DNA of 64,000 nt, taken from assembly GCA_964034945.1 (NCBI GenBank), contig OZ035964.1:6622895-6686894 (forward strand). The letters are read 5' to 3'. Under the pieces are notes generated by a model. That model searched no databases, was not told the DNA's origin, and saw only the letters and a list, made by a program, of their open reading frames with translations. The first letter of the stretch is position 1. Each line of letters starts with the position of its first letter. Made by a program: the position numbers and the translations under genes. The stretch comes from Chrysopilus asiliformis. Taxonomy: Eukaryota; Arthropoda; Insecta; Diptera; Rhagionidae. Shown here piece after piece: positions 42,499 to 55,900 of this stretch.

Positions 42499-43690
42499 TT
42501 TCAGTGATTTTTGGTTCACTGGTTCCAGTGATTTTTACTTGCCGGCACTTACAAATGCATTGTAAAATTTTCCCCAAATGGAAAACGCCTATTATTAGTC
42601 GTCTATAAATCCATGACATTTGGCAATACTGGCGAAAAAAGAAGTTCGCTGAATTCAGCTGATGCCCCGTTTGAAAGAGATAAACCGATAGAAGTCGTTA
42701 TGCAGGTGTTTTATTGATTCCAACCAGTGTGGCCAGACGCTCGATGCCGTTTTTACTAAGAAATTTGCAAGAGTTTACCTTTTTCCCACAGAACAAAACC
42801 TTGACAACGACTTGGGTATTTATCAAAATTACCAAACCCATAAATAAAGAATTATTGCATCTTTGCTGGGAAAAATATAATATTTCGCGATACAAATATT
42901 TTGTATATTTTTCTGTACTAGCTTGCACATCCGTCGTTGCTAAGATAAATTTTTTGCATTAGTTTTTTTAACGAAAAAACAAAGAAATAACTTGAAAACT
43001 TTCTTTAAAAACAAATCTTTTAACCGATTTTGGAACTCACGTTTCGAATTATGAAATTCCAACACCACATTCGTAATTAGTGGCCCTGAAATCCGATTTT
43101 TCAGATAAAAAAGGGTATTTGCGGTATTCTTCGTCTCGAACTTTGAAATTCGAACAACAGATTCGTGAGCAGCTACCCCGAAAACCCCCTAAAGATCCTA
43201 ATAATTTTGCCTGAAACGGATTCCATACTAATCAGAAAGTTTCTACCTGCCCCCGTTCGCGAGTCGGTCTGCGTCATGAATACCCTTTTTTGATTCTAGA
43301 GAGCTCGTATAGGCTCCCTTCTTCAGTTTTATGGTGATATTACAATAAAATTGTAAATTTACCACAATCTGGCATCACTGATCCCAATCGCCCACTCCAG
43401 TTGGTCATATACGTCCGTCACTGTTCAATCTGTTGGTTTTTACCATTTCAGAGTTGCCAGAACGACAGAGACCCCTGCCAGCCTATGAAATTAAATGCCA
43501 AAAGAGAAAATATGATAGCAAAATCGAATTGAATTTTGCTGACAAGACGGCTAATGTACTGTACGAATAGTCGAGCTAATCGTCATAACGTTGTAAAACC
43601 TAACGAAAAATAATACAATTTATTCGCAATAGAAATTTTAGTAGTAACGGCAGTCAAATCGGTGTTAATTTTCCTGTATTAAAAGTATTG
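42499..43690. repeat. Intergenic with diverged family G and H copies
   Basis: 42915-43200 resembles family G (actagcttgcacatccgtcg, aaagaaataacttgaaaact). 43195-43290 is family H (cctgaaacggattccatact, then tctacctgcccccgttcgcg). 43300-43690 looks unique and probably holds the Ataxin-7 promoter. The overlapping ORFs at 42698-42962 are chance frames. Confidence 0.6.
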
Positions 43691-43732
43691 TGCGAGGGAT
43701 TCGTTTAGATTTTTATCGGAAATTGTAATTCC

Positions 43733-43797
43733 ATGGCATTTTGTGATCCAGCAGAAACCCAACAACACGCTAACGATGATGAACTAACAGCTGAGTG
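43733..43797 (+). promoter_or_regulatory. Probable 5' leader exon of Ataxin-7 with a 21-codon upstream ORF
   Basis: ATG at 43733 in good context (TTCCATGGC), 21 codons, then a strong donor TG|GTAAGT after 43797. Splicing to the exon at 46836 joins TG to AG and gives TGA exactly one base before the main ATG (TGAGATG). The reading is therefore either an upstream ORF terminating next to the main start, or a true N-terminus needing an unseen exon of length 2 mod 3. The exon's 5' end is unknown. Confidence 0.5.
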
Positions 43798-44561
43798 GTA
43801 AGTTCAATATCTTCGCATTGGTAGAGGGCGGCAGGGGGCGGGAAGTTGGTGGATTCTCAGATTATATAAGTGGAGTAGTTGATTGGATTTTTGACGGAAC
43901 GAACGAATAAAGATTTAGTGTTTGGGCAGGAAAAAGAGACGGTTAGATTCGCATCATTTAATAGCGTTGACGGAGAAAGGGGTTGGTCACTGCTAGAATT
44001 ATGACGTATGGCAGTGGCGTTCTATCAAATTATTTTTCCGTACCTAATGGCGTTCCGTATCGATTCCGATGAAAAAAATCAAACAAAAGAAAGTAGATTT
44101 CTCTGAAACTTTAAAAAACTTTAAACTGTCTCACTCTCGAATCGATTTTGACTTTTGGTGCATTTAATAGGACTGTCTCTTTTCATTGCTTTGTTCTTGT
44201 AGGTGTATGTGATTTATTTTGGTGACAGAGAACAGAAATCGGATTATTTTTCGATAAAAATCATAAACTCAGTGTTTAAATTATAAAAAGTCTAAAGATC
44301 CCCGAAATCATCAAGATGTTAAATTATCGTTCGTGCGAAGCCATCAATTTCCGATAGCCTCCAGAAATTCTGAAAATTCTTGCATGAGTAGGGGCCGAAC
44401 TCGGCAAGCATGAATTTCAAATGCGCACAAAAATTCATATGTAAATTATACGGGAATTTCGTTGGCATTATTGAACTCAGTTACGGAATCAATGTCCAGC
44501 CCCCAATCTTGTATGTATGAGATTATTTACACAATCCTTTAGCTCATTCGCTCCGCGAAGG

Positions 44562-45213
44562 TAGAGAGCCTTTAATCTAGAGAGCGGACAATGGGATAAT
44601 TAAAAATGACCGCTAAACTGAGGAAAACTTGATTCATTGTTACAAATAATTGCCAAAATAACTGAAATCGGTTAGTATAAGTAAAAAACTCATGTCTGAG
44701 GTATCAAAAAAAATTGGAAAGTCGTTTCAATAAATTGAAAATTTGTTTACAGACTATTGTAATCTGAAGAAAAAGCTTTTCTAACTGGCATACTCTAATT
44801 GGAGTTTATAGACTGTTAAGGTGCCGCTCCACATGAGAGTAAATGCCGGCGAGAACCTCTCGATACCAGCTACTTGCAAATGGACACATCTCTGAGAGTC
44901 GCTCGCAGAAACTCGCGAGCTAGTTTCTGCGAGCTGTCAAAAGTGATTCTACTCTCTAGTGGACACGCCTCCACTAAAAAAAAACTCTCGGGGAGTTGCT
45001 CGCCAGATACGAACGGCGTTTGAATTTCGCTAGTAGCTCTCGAGAACTCGCCAAAGCAAGATGTCAAAAAAATCAAGATATTGGTCTTGGAAAGAGAAAA
45101 ATCGCCGAAATTAACTCTCAAATGGACAACCTCCTGCGAGTAACTCTCGAGAGTTTTTGAGTTACTCGCGTATTTACTCTCATGTGGAGCGGCACCTTTA
45201 AATAGACGGTGGC
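44562..45213 (+). mobile_element. hAT-type MITE family C copy 2, interrupted and truncated
   Basis: Left end TAGAGAGCCTTTAATCTAGA, then the interior shared with 16762-17110 up to gtttatagactgtta. It is broken at 44818 by the element at 44819-45197, and only aaatagac resumes after it. The right end is missing. Confidence 0.75.
44819..45197. mobile_element. PIF/Harbinger-type MITE (family D), 379 bp, TTA target duplication
   Basis: Perfect inverted ends of 26 bp, AGGTGCCGCTCCACATGAGA then GTAAAT, flanked by TTA (44816-44818 and 45198-45200). The interior is full of short CTCGCGAG / GAGAGTNNCTCG motifs in both orientations. It sits inside hAT-type copy 2, in the leader intron of Ataxin-7. No ORF of its own. 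Confidence 0.93.
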
Positions 45214-45281
45214 AAAAAAGTCTTTCTGTCTGTCACTCAGTGAATCGTTTGTCTGTCAGGTACCCTACTAGTACCTGCCTA

Positions 45282-45300
45282 CCCCCCCCCCCCCCCCCCC
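45282..45300. repeat. Poly-C run of 19
   Basis: Nineteen consecutive C after a GTCTGTCAGG stretch in the leader intron of Ataxin-7. Its length is likely to be unstable or subject to sequencing error. Confidence 0.9.
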
Positions 45301-45760
45301 TCAGGTCAAAAACCCAACATTTTTTTAAAAAACCGTTTATTTTTTGAAAAAGTTGAGAGTTCGTAAGAGGACATCGGCGACGTCCGCTGAAGTTAAGAGG
45401 TTTTTGAAGTTAGAACTTTGTTTTCAGAATCGCAAAACCTATAAAAAAAATTCACTATGAAAGTTAATAGGCTGACATCTCATAACTTTTGTTATCCAGA
45501 ATATGAAATCTATTAAAATCGTCTGTAACTCTAGTTAATAAGTTAAGAGGCATCGATCTCTAATATAGAATCAGGGAATATGTCTAAACTGCTCTTTACC
45601 ATCTCTCTCACTCAACCGATTTCCGGTCTTGGCCTGCCGCTATGTCTCTCGCCAGAGGTCTCGATCACGTGCCGATGTCCTCCAGTTTTGCATCCCAATT
45701 CTCTTCGCGTCCTGATCAACGCCATTTTGCCATCTGCACTTTACCATCGCTTGGCCGAAT

Positions 45761-46109
45761 TAGAGAGACTATCATCTAGAAAGTGGACGTGGGCACTTAA
45801 TAGACTGCCATACTGAGTAGGACAGTATATTAACTCCAATTAGAACAGTCTATTAGGTCAGTTAGAACAGCTTTTTCTCCAGATTAGAACAGTCTGTAAA
45901 CAATTTTTCAATTTATCAAAACAACTATGAGTTTCCAAATTTTTTTGATACCTCAAACATGCTATTTTTACATATATTAACCACCTTCAGTTATTTTGGC
46001 AATTATTTATAACAATGAACCAAATTTTTAAAGTTTTTCGCGCACGTTTTTCAGCTCGGCGGCCATTTTTAGATGTCCCATGGCCAGTCTCTAGGTTATA
46101 GGCTCTCTA
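45761..46109 (-). mobile_element. hAT-type MITE family C copy 3 (reverse), 349 bp
   Basis: Starts TAGAGAGACTATCATCTAGA and ends GGTTATAGGCTCTCTA. The interior matches 16762-17110 in reverse, with the ggcggccatttttagatgtc block near the right end. Flanking 8-mers differ, so the target duplication has decayed or the copy has rearranged. Confidence 0.85.
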
Positions 46110-46835
46110 CTCTACATATGTGGTAAACTCCCAACCCTGATTCACTGACAAAGAAAAGTTGACATTGGCAATACTATCGGACAAATGGCCATTCGATTTG
46201 CATCTGCTGGTTTTCGTTGAATTTTCATTCAGTGCGGACCATCTGTCTCGTCTAATTTGAATTGACTATATTGTCATCAGTTACTCGGATAATCTAAAAT
46301 CACGTATTCAACATAGTGCGAGCGACGGAGAAAGTCATCTGATGTTTGGATTTCCTGCGAGAGGGTTTTTTTTTCTCGTAATTGAAGATTTCATTCATTT
46401 GTTTATTCGTTTTTTTTTAATGTTTTTATTATTATTTTATATGTAGATTTTTTTTTTATAATGTCGGCCACAAGAATGAACGAATAAATCGAATACGGTG
46501 TGTGTGGTGTTTGGCCAGTGGCGAAGAGTTTCCCTTAGAAAAACTAAAGACTTTTTAAGAAAATATATATTTTGTAATCATCGAATGATTAGACACTGAT
46601 TTGACTGGAATTTAATTCTGTTAATAGCAGCATAAATGACTTAGTAGTCGTTGGGAAAAAAAGAATATCAGGGGAAAACGGAAAAAAAATCGATTCACTA
46701 TTGTTTGAATTGTGAGTGTTTTCTGGGGTATAGATTTTGTTTTCATTAAAATCACGTTTAATAAAAAAAATTTCTAAAAATTTAAAAGAAAAGTTTTCTA
46801 AAAACAGTTTTTTTTTTCTTGTAATTTTTTTGCAG
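46110..46835. other. Rest of the Ataxin-7 leader intron or alternative promoter region
   Basis: 46200-46360 is less repetitive and could hold an alternative 5' exon, but no coding signal or clear donor is seen. T-rich tracts lead to the acceptor at 46835. Confidence 0.4.
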
Positions 46836-46837
46836 AG

Positions 46838-46955
46838 ATGGCAGTCGCTGCTGTCACATCGACTTCATCGTCCACATCGTCATCGATTTCACTGTCAATA
46901 AAAAATAATAAAAACGGCAGCATCGATAGTAGTGGAAACAGAATTAACAATAATT
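46838..46955 (+). CDS. Atxn7: Ataxin-7, coding exon 1
   Basis: Acceptor TTTTTTTGCAG at 46835, ATG at 46838, 39 codons plus one base ([18 protein letters not shown]...), donor AATT|GTAAAT. Followed by a 78-nt intron. The Ser/Thr-rich start is consistent with the rest of the protein. Confidence 0.8.
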
Positions 46956-49900
46956 GTAAATCAAATTTTTTTTTCTTTGAATTTTAATTTCCGTGAATTC
47001 TAAATGTTAAGTGATAAAATTTTTTTTTTCTAGCAATTGGAGTAGATAGCGGCCACTCGAGTAGTATTAATAGTAGTGGCAGTAAAAGTGCTACTGTGAA
47101 ACCATCATCGCATCGTCAACAGCAGAAAAGAGAACAAAATCAGCCGGAGGAGCGGCACGACAGATCGCCTGGGCAAAATCCGGTCGTTATACGAGCCCCG
47201 GCGACATCCTCGACTAGCCAACGATCGCGTCGGCCACATAGAATCACCTCCAGCGATTCCCCGAGATCACATAATTCGGCTAGTGGTAGTGGTAGCCGGC
47301 CAGCTTCAGCGGCGGCTTCATTCCACAGACAACATAAGCACAATCGTAGCCATAAGAAGGTGTCTTTGCCATCATCATCTTCGGCTAATACAGCACAGCG
47401 TACGAATAGAACGGAATCTGTGACTAGTACAAGTGTTTCACGAAACTCATCCAGCATTTTATCCCAGTTATACGCTAAAACTGTACCATTAGATACGGGC
47501 AATATATCATCAGCGACGATCACATCCTCATCATTAAATATGGTTCATTCGGCATCCGGATCGAATTCGTCATCCCTTTCGTCGTCCTCGTCTTCATCAT
47601 CCTCGTCGTCTTCATCGTCCTGTTCATCATCATCGTCGTCGTCATCCTCTTCAATATCGGCATCGTCCAGTAGCCGGCGTGCCCTGGCGGCCGCATCTCT
47701 TACCGATGCTACAACAAATAATGGATCAGTTGGCACCAAATCGAAGCACTATCATCATCATAATCATCATCCGGTACAGCAGACGCAACAGCTACAATCT
47801 AATCACCACATCAACAACAATGATCAACAGGAACAGATGGACATGGATGGGTCAACCGATGGTGTCCACTTGAATTTACATAATATGGAAGGCCAAACGT
47901 GGAAGGCGTTCTTCGGTACGAAAGCGTCAACTTTCATTAATCTTAGCTCTAGCGATGATGAAGATGAACACAATCAGAATAGCAACGGCAGTGGTGGTGG
48001 TGGCCGAAGTAAATCAAAAAATGCTGAACGAATACAGCAACGGTACAATAATAACCGTATCAAATCGACTGTGATGCGATTGGACAAATCCGATATGGGG
48101 CTATTCGGTCTATGCCCCGAAACAGATCCATTCTATTTGGTCGTCTGTAATATATGCGATTGTGTTGTTAAGCCGCAGGGCTTACAGAAACATATGATGA
48201 AGTGTCACAATGGGAGTATACATTTACCAGCGATGGCATCTGGTGGCTCACATGGCTATAATAGTAATAGCAACAGTAGCAATAGCGGGGGTTGTGGCGG
48301 AAGCGGCGGCGGCGGCGGTGGTAGTGGACACCATCATCATCATCACCATCATCATCACTCTAGTCGCAGTAGCAGCAATCTTGGCGATCGTGATCGTGAA
48401 CGTGAATCACGCTCTGCTAGTAGCAACGATAACAGCTACGGTCCATATTCCTCATCATCTACCGGAAATGCCACAAATATTCCATCAGCCTCGAATAATA
48501 GTGTCAATGGTAACGGTCAACTAAGATCGAATGGTATCTCAAATACATTGAGCGGTCCATCATTAGCAGCCGCCAATAATTTAACGATAGCGACAGGAAA
48601 TACGACAGCATCGAATAATTCTAGTGTATCACCAAGCTCCTCCACGTCATTTGGTAATGTGGATAGTGTCGGTGTTGCATCATCTCCAATATCGACCGGA
48701 TCGAATCTTGGAGGGAATTCCGCAAAACCAATTGCCAATATTCCATTACAACAACAACAAGCATCTTCATCGTCATCATCATCATCATCGGTAACAGCTG
48801 CTGTGTCGAGCAGTTCCAAGTCCAAAACTAAATCGTCCAGTAAACTTAAGTCAAAAAGCGGAAAAAGTTCCTCATCGTCATCGATGGTGGCGGCCAATGT
48901 TTCGGCGGCGGCATCTTCCGCTGCACCTGCGACAGCATCGTCCGCAGTGACAAGCAGCAGTAGTGGTAGCGGTGGTAGTCCTCCATCAGCACATATCGCT
49001 AGCGAAAGTTCCACACCACAGTCGTCCGCCACATCGCCAATAGCAATTACCGCAATTAGCAGTAGTACGAATGTCTCTAATGCAAAAACTAGCAATTGCT
49101 CGGGTACCGCAACGGCAGCAGTAAAAAATTGCAGTCGATCGAATTCACCAACAACGACGACGACGGCAACAACAACAACGATCGCACCGAAAGGCGCAGA
49201 TGGTGGCACCAGCGGAGCTAGCGTTACCACTGGCTGTAATTCTACATCATTGGCAACGAACTCTGCAAGTAATAGTAAATATGGTAGCGGAATTGAAGCG
49301 ATTTCTTCGGATAAAGCTATAAGTACATCAAATTCGACTACTGGTACATCCGTTAAGGTAATTTCGCTTGCATAATTTTCTTTGTGTAGGTTTTTTTACT
49401 TTCGTGTACGAGGTATAATCGAGTATTCTACACGAAAAATTCCGACCACTTAATTTTTCATAAAAAACATTTCCCGAGCAGGCATTACCGAATTTGAACA
49501 TTATTACAAAATGTCTGTATGTCAGTCTGTCAGTCTATCTGTCTGTCAGTCTGTCCGATTCTCTCAAAAAGTAACAGATTTTCGATGGTTCAATACATGA
49601 TGGTGAATTGAAGATTTCGTCTTTTGCCATTATCCGCTATCTTCGACTGTTTTTGGAATATTTTCATTAAAATTAAAAAAAAAACAAATAGATTTTCGTG
49701 AGGTGCGTGCAAACTAACGATTTTTCTAAGAAAAATATCATTTGTAATCAACACAAAACTTTTCCCTATTTAGTTTCGGAGAAAAATATGTAAAAATAAG
49801 ATTTTTCAAATCTCTCGAGAACCGTTAGGGATACATAAAAACCGTTAAAGGAAAAAATGTAGAAAATTTCATTCCTTTAAATTTTGTTACATTTTTTTCC

Positions 49901-52900
49901 CCCAAAAGCGCATGATTTTCAAGAAAATTTTGAAAAAAACTGTGTTTTTTCAAAAGAACTGTATGGGATGTACCCGTTATAAATACCGTTACTTTTCCAA
50001 AAGTTGACAGAAAACTACGATTTTCGTGAAACTTATTTACAAAAAAAAATCAAGTCGCCAGTCATCGCGTTCTCGAGTTTTTTAAGACCCTTACAACGGA
50101 AAGACTGAGGGACCGACAGATAGACAAACCCACAGACGGACAGACAGACTGACAGACAGATGCACAAACATCCTCACAAATTTGTCTGAAACGGATTTCG
50201 TACTGATCAGAAATTTTCTATCTGCCCCCGTTCTCGAGTCGATCTCCGTCATGAATACAATACTTCCCCTCTATAGAAGAGGAAAGTAAAAACTGTCTAA
50301 AAAAGAATTTAAAATCCAACATCTTTTCGCCTTTTATCGCAAATCGATAGTTTCCATCGTTATCGAAATTTTTGAGATGTCGTAACAAAAAAAAAAAATC
50401 TGAATTTTCTATAAATTAATATTTTATTCGTCGGATAATAGTGTAAACTCTGCACAAACTTAGATTTTGTATAAATAAGTCATATACTGTTCAAATCGGA
50501 TATTTTGAAAACGATCGATCACAAATTTGAACTTACGATAAACTAAAATAACCGAATTATTACAGTTAATCCATTTTGTATATTTCAGATGGACGGATCT
50601 TATACGAAACCATCTAAAGTCACTTCACAGTGCTTGCCATCGATGCCGATCATTTCACAGTCAACATATACAGATGATAAGACACCATCGTTGCCGGCGT
50701 TGCCGTCTTTGCTTTTCAATCAGAAACGATCGACACCGGGCAACGTACGACGGATACCACTGATCATAAACGGTCGAACTGTTGGCAGTGTATCAACGCC
50801 ACCATGTTCGGGCCCATCACAATCAACGTCATCATCATCGGCGGCGGCCGATAGTGATGGCCCATCCACTGGTTCGGTCGGCGCAAGTAATTCCCGGCGA
50901 ACATACGGACGTACCAAAACAAGTAGTAGTAATAAAAATACCCAAATTGTGGACCGTAAGTGCTCGTCATCGTCATCGTCGTCATCATCGTCAACATCAT
51001 CGAATAAGGATCGTGAATATAATGCCGATCGTCATTGCGGTGTGCCAACCGGTGATCAAATGAAGCCCTGTACACGATCTCTAACGTGTAAAATACATTC
51101 CTTGGCGTCGCGACGACTGGTAACCGGTCGTAACAAATCATTTGAAAAGCTCCTATCCGAACATCGGGCAACCAAAGAGTCATCACCATCGACGGCTGCA
51201 GCGTCACAGGCTCATCATTCAAATGGCCGAGCAATGATTGTACGTTGAATTATTATTTTCTATATTATATTTGTTGATGCCATTATTATGACTAGTAACA
51301 TAAAAATGCTAAAACATGCGTTGAAATATGCTCAAAAAAAGATTCAAAATATGCGAGAAACCGCAAAAAAAAACAATATAGAAACTAGTTGCATATTTTT
51401 TCGCATGTTTTCGCGCTTTTTACTTGCCTCTGCTATGGAGAGAAAGTATTGTATTCACGACCAAAACCGACTCGAGAACGGGGCCAGATAGAAAATTTCT
51501 GATCAGTACGAAATCCGTTTCAGGGAAATTTGTGAGGATGTCCTTGCAGTTGTCCCTCTGTCGGTCTGCCTGTCTATCGGTCTGTCTGTCTGCCTGCCCG
51601 TCTGTCAGTCTGTGGGTCTGTCTATCTGTCGGTTTGCCGGTCTTTGCGTTGTACGTGTGTTAAAAACTCGAGAACGCGTTGACCTGGCGACTTGAAATTT
51701 TTTGCAAATAAGTTCTACGAAAATCTTGGTTTTCTGTCAACTTTTGGAAAAGTAACGGTAGCTATAACGGGTACCTCCAATACACTTCTTTTGAAAAAAT
51801 ACAGTTTTTTTTTTGAAAATCTCTCGAAAACTATGCGCTTTTTAGAAAAATGCAAACAACCAAATTCAGAAAAAATAAAATTTCCTGCATTTTTTTCCTT
51901 TACGGGTTTTTGAGTATCTTTAACGGCTCCCGAAATGTTTCAAAAAATATAATTTTTTTACATTTTTTTCTCAAAACTAAATATTGCAGAGGAAAGTTTT
52001 GTGTTGATCACAACTGATAGTTTTTTTTCTTTCTGAAAATCCGTTAGTTTGAAAGGAATTGGCGAAAATGTAATTCATTTCAGTTTAATGCTCCTAAATT
52101 ACCAAACGGACCTTGATTCGGTTTTCTTCATTAGAGATTTCATTCCATTAAAGAAAACTTTTCGCCTACTAGAATCAACCCTTCCCCTCCTCTACTGTCC
52201 TCTGTGATCCCCTCCCCTGCTGTCTCCTAAATTAATGCAGTTTTCTTCATTAAAATTGTCATCCCGGAGATGTCAGGTTCGAGGTCAAAGACCGACGCGT
52301 GGGGCGGAAAACGGGGTGGAGCCCCCTAGTATTTTTATATAATAAGATGTAAAATTTTATTAATCAGGCACAATTTACAGTGCAGAAACGTATACTTTGT
52401 ATGAGAAAGTAGATGACTTAAATGTACAAATATTTTTTTTACAATTTTTTTGTGCCGAAATTAAAAATATATGTATATTATAGAGGAAAGTTTTGTGTTA
52501 ATCACAACTGATATTTTTTATTTTATTTGTTTGTCTTTTACAGTCATTGCCAGAATTTGAATCATCGAATTCATCCTCCAGTATTGACATGGATCGACGT
52601 AGCTTACAAAGTGTTAGCTCAAATTCAAATATCTCCGTTGAAGCGCAGCCACAGTCATCATCGGCATCTTCGACGTCATCGGCATTCGGTTCGGGGGCCG
52701 CGGCTCCGCCACCGACAAATCCTGGTATTGGCAGTATCGGTAAGCGTACGCCAACACGTCACAGGACGAAGAGGGATGGTATTAATGATCCGAAAAGGTT
52801 TATCCTTACCGATCTCGAACGTGAAACAATTAATTCAGATGCGACGGCTGATCTATTTTTAAGTAATCCACGGAAACCGAAAGTTCCCAAATATATTTAT

Positions 52901-55900
52901 TTATATGGTAATGGGAATTTGAATACTAGTATTAAATCGAAAAATGATAGGCAATCAACATCGACGTCATCTATAATAGAATCGACTGCATCCGTAGCGG
53001 CTACATCATCTAATAATACAACAACAACAACATCGACTGTGGCTGATTCTACCAATCGGACCGGTTCGGAGGTTTCGCTGAGCCCATCAAAGGCTAGTGG
53101 ACGGACACGTTCATCCGATGATGATGAATTATTGAAGAAACAACGTCCGAAACGGACACGTCTTGAGGAGAAATATCCGCTCGAATCAATGATACAGAAG
53201 AAGGTTGCCAAGAAAAATGAATTATTATTCCGTAATAGTAATCCGCCAATTGGAAATCGTTCGCCAATATCATTTATTGATGGTCCATCGAATCGTTCGG
53301 ATAGTCCAATGCAAATTATTTCATTAAGGGAGAGTAGTAGCTCCGATGATGATGATGAGGACGATAATAATGATGTTGTTGATGATGACGACGATGATGA
53401 TGATGATGACGACGATGATAATAATGATGTTGATGATGATGGTGATGGTGAAGAGGAGGGTGATGAGGAGGAAGAGGAATATGAGGTACAATCATTTTAT
53501 AGTCGCGATGAAGATGACGATGACGATAACGATGATGACAATGATGAGGATGACGATGATGGTGAATCCGGCTATGAGGATATATTTGCAACATTAAATC
53601 CGCGACCGGTCATTGAAATGAGACACTATCGTCATAATAATTATGATGATGCCGATGGTCCCGGATTTATCGAGAGTGTCGTTCTATTGCATACAACTGG
53701 TCGAAGGCCATCTCGTGCCGAAGTAGAATATCTATATGCGCAACATCAACATGATCCATTCGAGGTATTTCATACCGTTTACGATACACCATCACCAATT
53801 GATAGTCGAAGTTTGAATGGTATGCCAAGACCAATTGTTATTAATAATCCACCAACAATTAAATGTGAACCAACACCATATCGTGATAATGATAATCCGA
53901 TGCCACCATATATGCCACATTCGAATATACCAACATCATCTGGTGGTATATTGGAGCCAATTGTACAAATTGATATTGATGAACAACCACCGATTGAACA
54001 TGGCGATGCATCATTATATTTAAGTCTTGTACAAGAAAATAGTAATAATATTGACATGAATCCATATGGAACAATTGGTAATCATAATCTTCATTTACAT
54101 CCGCATCATCCTACACCATATTCACCACATATTTATCCGCTTCCGCATCTCTATCCGCCTCCACCACCACCACTTCTGCCACCGCCGCCACCACCACCAC
54201 CACAGTTTTATCATCCACATCCTTATCCCTATCACCATCATCATCACTCCCCCCATCATATTTATCCCCCTACCATTCACCATCCCTATCCAACAAATTA
54301 TCCACCACATCTCCATCATCCGCAATGCCATCATATGCTTGGCAATAGTAATATCTGTAATACCATGCCGTTTATTCAATTACAAAATCCAATTCAAAAT
54401 GAATCACATTATAATCGAATGGGTTTGAAAACGATTCGGCCGACATTAAGTCGAATTCCAGCTGAACAATTATTAAATCCAATATCCGTAATGAATACAT
54501 TGGCGACAACAACAACAACAACAACACCGCCGCCAGCATCATCGGGACTGACACCGACACCGCCGCCACAGCCAACACCAACATCATCGCCTGTAGATAT
54601 AAAACCGTTACCAATGGATATTATCATAAAAACGGAATTGCCAGAAATACCGGAAATACCAGAAATACCGGAAATACCGGAAATACCAGAAATACCGGAA
54701 ATACCAAAAATACCAGAATTACCGGTATTGCCAGAACTACCAGAATTGCCAGAATTACCGGAATTGCCAGAATTACCAGAAATACCGACACCGCAAATTA
54801 TACCGGAAAGCTTGGATTTCTGTGAAATGGATTGTACCGATGATTTGGGCATTTACGATTCATATCCGGCGGATGATGAACAAGAATCGACATCATCGAA
54901 TTTTCAGCAGCAGCAGCAGAATAATATATCGAATCGTTTTGGTACATCATCGTATATGAATGAAAAGGAGAATAACGATCAATTATCATATGATAATATT
55001 AACGATGATGATTTATTAAATGGTATTGGCACTTGGTATGGACATACACCGAAACCATTACATATTAATCAATTTGGTTTGGTTAAAATACGCGGTGGTA
55101 CAGCATTTCGTAAGAATATCTTAAATACACGTAAAATCAATCCAACTTTACAATCGTTTCATCAATATGCATTTGGTGCTAGTAATCGTAATACCATATA
55201 TAATAATAATAATAATAATAGTCAACATAAAAAGGATACAAATACACTATTAAATAATGGACATAATAATAGCGTATTAAATAATAATAATAATCGGTTA
55301 TTCGATTCAAATGGTTTATTAATATCAAATAGTAATGGTTTTAATATGGATACAACAACAAATAACAATCAAAATTTATTAAAATGTAATAATCATAATA
55401 ATGCCAGTAATGGTATATCATCGAATGGCCGTAATATTATGAAATCGCGTCCACAGCGTCGTATTGTTGCATATGGTAGTGGTAGTTCATCGTCGTCATC
55501 ATCATTAAAACGTCAAACATCGTCATCATCGGCGTCATCGGGTAATGGTGGTAACGGTACTATTGGTATCGTATCTGGTACATCACATACACAATCCGCG
55601 TCAATATCATCTGGCATGATTGGTTCAACGAATCATCATACATCATCAGGTGGAAATGGCGGCGGCGGCGGTGGTGGTAATGGTGTTGGTGGTACATCAT
55701 CATCGAATACGGTTAGTGTTGTACCATCATCAACGGAGAATCCATTCTTTAAACCATATAATAGTACGATTAGCGGCAATCGTGTTAAACTCCATAAACG
55801 TAGCATTATTATGAATAAGGGTAATATATCCAAGGCATGTAATACATTGCGTAATCAAATTATTAGTAAATTATCTGAACAACTTTTAGGTTATAAAAAA

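Noticed and set aside
44870..45121. 83-codon minus ORF within the Harbinger-type MITE
   Set aside because: No transposase motif; it lies between perfect inverted ends of a 379-bp non-autonomous element.
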